A DNA stretch of 7,676 bases from Chitinophagaceae bacterium (GTDB taxonomy: Bacteria > Bacteroidota > Bacteroidia > Chitinophagales > Chitinophagaceae), in NCBI GenBank assembly GCA_023251285.1, contig JAHEZB010000080.1:1-7676 (forward strand). The letters run 5' to 3'. Position numbers and translations under genes: made by a program. Below are positions 4,831 through 7,676 of this stretch, one piece after another. Every line of letters starts with the position of its first letter. The stretch's first letter is position 1. The notes beneath the pieces were generated by a model. It was not told the origin of the DNA. It searched no databases and saw only the letters and a list, made by a program, of their open reading frames with translations.

Positions 4831-6654
4831 GTACCCCTGTGCCTGCAGCAAAAACAACTCTGCATAATGCCCGTTTTTATTCACTAATTCTTCATGGCTG
4901 CCCATTTCTATGATCTGTCCTTGGTCTAACACGAGAATCCTGTCTGCCATGCGAACCGTTGAAAAACGATGAGAAATAAGTACGGCCGTTTTGCCTTTGC
5001 TGAGCTCTGCAAAACGCTGAAATACCGAATATTCAGCCCGTGCATCCAATGCACTCGTTGGTTCATCAAGTATGAGTATTTGCGCCTCTTTCATATAAGC
5101 TCTTGCCAGCGCCACTTTCTGCCATTCGCCACCGCTTAGTTCTATGCCATTATTAAAACGGCGGCCCAATGCCTGGTCATACTTTTGGGGCAATCGATCG
5201 GCAAGCAGATTCGCTAAACTTTTCTCGGCTGACATTTTTATCAAAGGGCGGTTATCCTGTTCGTCAATATTACCAACGGCGATGTTTTGAGCGAAACTTA
5301 ACTGGTAGCGCAGGTAATCCTGGAAGATAATTCCGGTATTTTTTCGCAGATCCATGATGTCATATTCACGCAGATCAATGCCATCCAGCAGGATGCGGCC
5401 TTCAACCGGGTCATAGAGGCGAGCCATCAACTTCACCAGCGTTGTTTTGCCGGCGCCATTCTCACCCACCAACGCCAGCTTTTCGCCGGCATGCAACGTG
5501 AAACTTAAATGCCGGTTGGCCCACTTATCACTGTTATGATATTTAAAGCCAACGTCTTCAAAAGTGATTCCCTGCCGGATCGGATTTGGAAATGGAACCG
5601 GCTTTGGAGCTGCCTTGATCTTTGGCTGGATCTCAAAAAAATCGAAGAAATCACGCAGGTAAATTGCTCCCTGCGATACACTGGTAAAGCGTGATAAAAT
5701 ACCTTCGAGCAGGCTTCTCAGCTGCCTGAACGAACCTGCGAGAAAGGTAAGCGTACCAACAGTAAGAGCGCCTTCCACTGTTTTTATGATCATAACGACA
5801 TACGCCGCATAATAACCAAGGCTGCCGAGCAATGCAAAAAGGATTCCCCACGAAGCGCGCTTTACAGAAAGCTTTTTGTTATCATCATAAAATTTATTAC
5901 TCAGCATTTTGAAGCGGTCAATTAAGAAGCCTGAAAGATTAAAGAGTTTCACTTCTTTCGCAGTTTCATCACTTGCGCCGAGGTAACGCATGTAATCCAG
6001 TTCGCGCCGCTCTGGTGTCTGGCCACGGGTAAGGGCATAGCTCTTATCATTAAAATACGATTCTCCGAGGAAGGCAGGAACAATGGCTACCAGTAATAAT
6101 AAAATTAACCAGGCGTTGAATGCCATCAATCCGACCAGGAGAAAAGCCATGGTAATAATATCCTGTACCTGACTTAGAAGCTGCGATAGGAGAATGGTTC
6201 GCCCAATGGTTTGTTGCCGGGCACGCTCCAGCTTGTCATAAAACTCCGAGTCTTCAAACTGATCAAGATCGAGGGTAGCCGCATGTTGCATGATCTTTAC
6301 GGAGGTATAATTGGAAAAGAGATCGCCCAATAAACTGTCTACGAGGGCAGTTGCCCGCGCGAGGGCGTCTGATATGATTGCCAACGCGAATTCTGCCAGC
6401 ACCAGTTTCCATAAAGCACTCAGATCTGTACTGTGTGTTCTGCTTAATAATATTACCTGGTCGATGATGAGCTTGCCAAGATATAGAACGCTTACCGGAA
6501 TGGCTGACCGCATCAATCGCAGCAAAATATCCAAAATGGCGTACCAGTGATTGGTCTGCCAAACGAGTTTAAAAAACCGTGGAAGGTTTCCCAGCGCCGC
6601 GAACTTTTCTTTAAGAGTAGGTTTGGGAAGTGTATTTACAGGAGGCCGCGGCAT
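4825..6654 (-). CDS. ABC exporter half-transporter, fused permease and ATPase
   Basis: This 609-residue inner-membrane protein has the standard order of a half-transporter and should work as a dimer, using ATP to export a substrate that cannot be named. Six hydrophobic segments lie at about residues 40-66, 80-105, 165-182, 183-198, 270-291 and 296-312. The nucleotide-binding domain starts near 363. Its motifs are complete: Walker A GENGAGKTT (397-405, K403), Q-loop Q445, signature LSGGEWQ (506-512), Walker B ILILDEP with E531, D-loop SALD, and switch histidine H562. The protein looks active. The ATG at 6654 is preceded by an AT-rich leader without a Shine-Dalgarno site, normal for Bacteroidota. 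The gene stands alone on its strand and is divergent from an AraC regulator. Lipid, peptide or drug export are all possible. Confidence 0.92.
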   Translation of the reverse strand: MPRPPVNTLPKPTLKEKFAALGNLPRFFKLVWQTNHWYAILDILLRLMRSAIPVSVLYLGKLIIDQVILLSRTHSTDLSALWKLVLAEFALAIISDALARATALVDSLLGDLFSNYTSVKIMQHAATLDLDQFEDSEFYDKLERARQQTIGRTILLSQLLSQVQDIITMAFLLVGLMAFNAWLILLLLVAIVPAFLGESYFNDKSYALTRGQTPERRELDYMRYLGASDETAKEVKLFNLSGFLIDRFKMLSNKFYDDNKKLSVKRASWGILFALLGSLGYYAAYVVMIIKTVEGALTVGTLTFLAGSFRQLRSLLEGILSRFTSVSQGAIYLRDFFDFFEIQPKIKAAPKPVPFPNPIRQGITFEDVGFKYHNSDKWANRHLSFTLHAGEKLALVGENGAGKTTLVKLMARLYDPVEGRILLDGIDLREYDIMDLRKNTGIIFQDYLRYQLSFAQNIAVGNIDEQDNRPLIKMSAEKSLANLLADRLPQKYDQALGRRFNNGIELSGGEWQKVALARAYMKEAQILILDEPTSALDARAEYSVFQRFAELSKGKTAVLISHRFSTVRMADRILVLDQGQIIEMGSHEELVNKNGHYAELFLLQAQGYK

Positions 6655-6952
6655 GTATTATTATTTTGCCTGCAAAACTAAATGGAATTCTTTTAGTTGT
6701 TTGAATATGCCGTTTGCTGCTGAGGCGGCGACAAACAGAATGACATAAGGCCTAATGGGGTTAAAGCCAGCCAGCTTTTGCAAATGTTTTTTTTTGACTC
6801 GTTTTCAGCCGTAGCGTTTTCACCATAAATTGAATTCAAATAAGTTTATAAAATTATTCTCCGAAACAATTAACTTTCCATTTCTGAATACACACAGAAA
6901 AAAATACCGAATCAAAGAAATTTAAAGTCTTCCACTTTTTAAATAATAAAGT
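6655..6952. promoter_or_regulatory. Divergent promoter region
   Basis: This 298-bp gap must hold the promoters of the leftward ABC gene and the rightward AraC gene. On the minus strand, TAGTTTTG (6680-6673) matches the Bacteroidota -7 consensus TAnnTTTG, 18 bases before the transporter ATG, but no good -33 TTTG is seen at the expected distance. No convincing promoter was found for the AraC gene, and no clear operator repeat was seen. Confidence 0.35.
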
Positions 6953-7676
6953 ATGGACAATGAATTTATAATTGCACAAAATCCAATCCTTAAAAACTAT
7001 ATCAGCATGATGTGGCAATGCTCAGGATCTCCCGGTTACAAAAATGAAATGGTCCTGCCTTCAGGAATCGTAGAAATTATTTTTAATTTTTCCGGACATG
7101 TTTTTTCCGGGCAAATAACAAGAGATTCTTTTTCTGTAAAAAGATCTTTTATCAATGGGTTTAATACTAAACCTATTTTATTAGAACTGCCCTGCTATCA
7201 TTCATTTTTCGGAGTGCGCTTTCACCCGTTTGTTATCCGCCATTTGTTTGGCTTTAATGCAGGCGAATGTGCCAACCGCACCATAGATCTTACACTGATA
7301 GATCCGTTTTTTAATTCACTGTGGCATCAGCTATATGAAGCAAAACATTTTTCGAAAAGAGTATCAATCTTCAGAGAATGGCTGCTGAAAAAAACTGGCG
7401 GCATCATTCGGCGCGCAAATGCAATTGATTTGTTTTTAAACAATGAGCCCGAGAAAAAATATTGCGTTCACACACTTTCGAAAACGTTGTATAGCTCGCC
7501 ACGACAGCTTTCCAGGAAATTTTATCAATTGACCGGCATGAATACTTTGCATATTTTAGCCTATAAAAATTATCTCAAAAGCCTGGCGCTTATGGAGAAT
7601 CGAAAACTTTCGTTGACAGAAATAGCTTATAGCTGCCACTTTTCTGACCAGTCACATTTTATAAAAGTCTTCAAAG
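6953..7676 (+). CDS. AraC-family transcriptional regulator, DUF6597-like N-terminus, 3' end outside window
   Basis: The frame is open from the ATG at 6953 to the edge of the window (241 codons), so the gene is partial. The N-terminal half resembles the DUF6597 sensor-like domain of Bacteroidota AraC regulators, with LPSGIVEIIFNFSG at residues 35-48 and GVRFHPFVIRHLFG at 87-100. The C-terminal DNA-binding domain has a first helix-turn-helix around CVHTLSKTLYSSPRQLSRKF (171-190) and a second, LSLTEIAYSCHFSDQSHFIK (219-238), whose EIA and the SDQSHFIKVFK run are diagnostic of the family. Only the last few residues of the domain should be missing. The ligand is unknown. Its divergent position next to the ABC exporter makes control of that gene possible, but such regulators often act on distant or their own promoters. 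Confidence 0.88.
   Translation, partial: MDNEFIIAQNPILKNYISMMWQCSGSPGYKNEMVLPSGIVEIIFNFSGHVFSGQITRDSFSVKRSFINGFNTKPILLELPCYHSFFGVRFHPFVIRHLFGFNAGECANRTIDLTLIDPFFNSLWHQLYEAKHFSKRVSIFREWLLKKTGGIIRRANAIDLFLNNEPEKKYCVHTLSKTLYSSPRQLSRKFYQLTGMNTLHILAYKNYLKSLALMENRKLSLTEIAYSCHFSDQSHFIKVFK

Noticed and set aside
5509..6748. Several open frames overlapping the ABC transporter on either strand
   Set aside because: They lie in alternative frames of a gene with complete domain motifs and have no recognisable products.

Overview
The window looks like a chromosomal segment of a Bacteroidota bacterium, probably of the Chitinophagaceae or a close relative. I infer this from the AT-rich intergenic DNA, the lack of clear Shine-Dalgarno sites, and the recalled resemblance of several products to Bacteroidota families (small agmatine-deiminase-like protein, secreted NTF2-like protein ending in Gly-Cys-Glu, AraC regulator with a DUF6597-like N-terminus). 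No database search was possible.

Layout, left to right. Positions 1-409 hold no gene I can defend, but contain two adjacent hairpins. Next come a forward pair: an N-terminally truncated peptidylarginine/agmatine deiminase-family gene (422-1021) and, 4 bp later, a small unknown acidic gene (1026-1322). A leftward four-helix membrane protein gene (1384-1797) converges on them. Positions 1798-2259 are gene-poor and lead into a 33-bp repeat. An IS110-family insertion sequence, transposase leftward, sits inside the second copy of that repeat (about 2311-3649). A third, variant repeat copy follows at 3717-3743. Then come a secreted NTF2-like protein gene (3890-4336), a roughly 490-bp spacer with no recognised gene, a leftward ABC exporter half-transporter (4825-6654), a divergent intergenic region, and an AraC-family regulator (from 6953) cut off by the window edge.

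The most interesting part is the IS110 element. Both junctions can be read from the sequence: removing the IS and one GA dinucleotide rejoins a repeat copy that matches its intact neighbour, with one substitution, across 30 bp. Upstream of the transposase, on its strand, lies a candidate bridge RNA with two stem-loops. Their internal loops carry four short segments matching, respectively, the left target, right target, right end of the IS and left end of the IS, each reaching the same core dinucleotide (TC on the transposase strand, GA on the plus strand). I infer a seekRNA/bridge-RNA-guided recombinase that targets a repetitive palindromic element. The guide assignment was made by eye and needs computational and experimental testing.

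The remaining genes do not form an obvious pathway. The AraC regulator and the ABC exporter are divergently arranged, so a regulatory link is possible but unproven.
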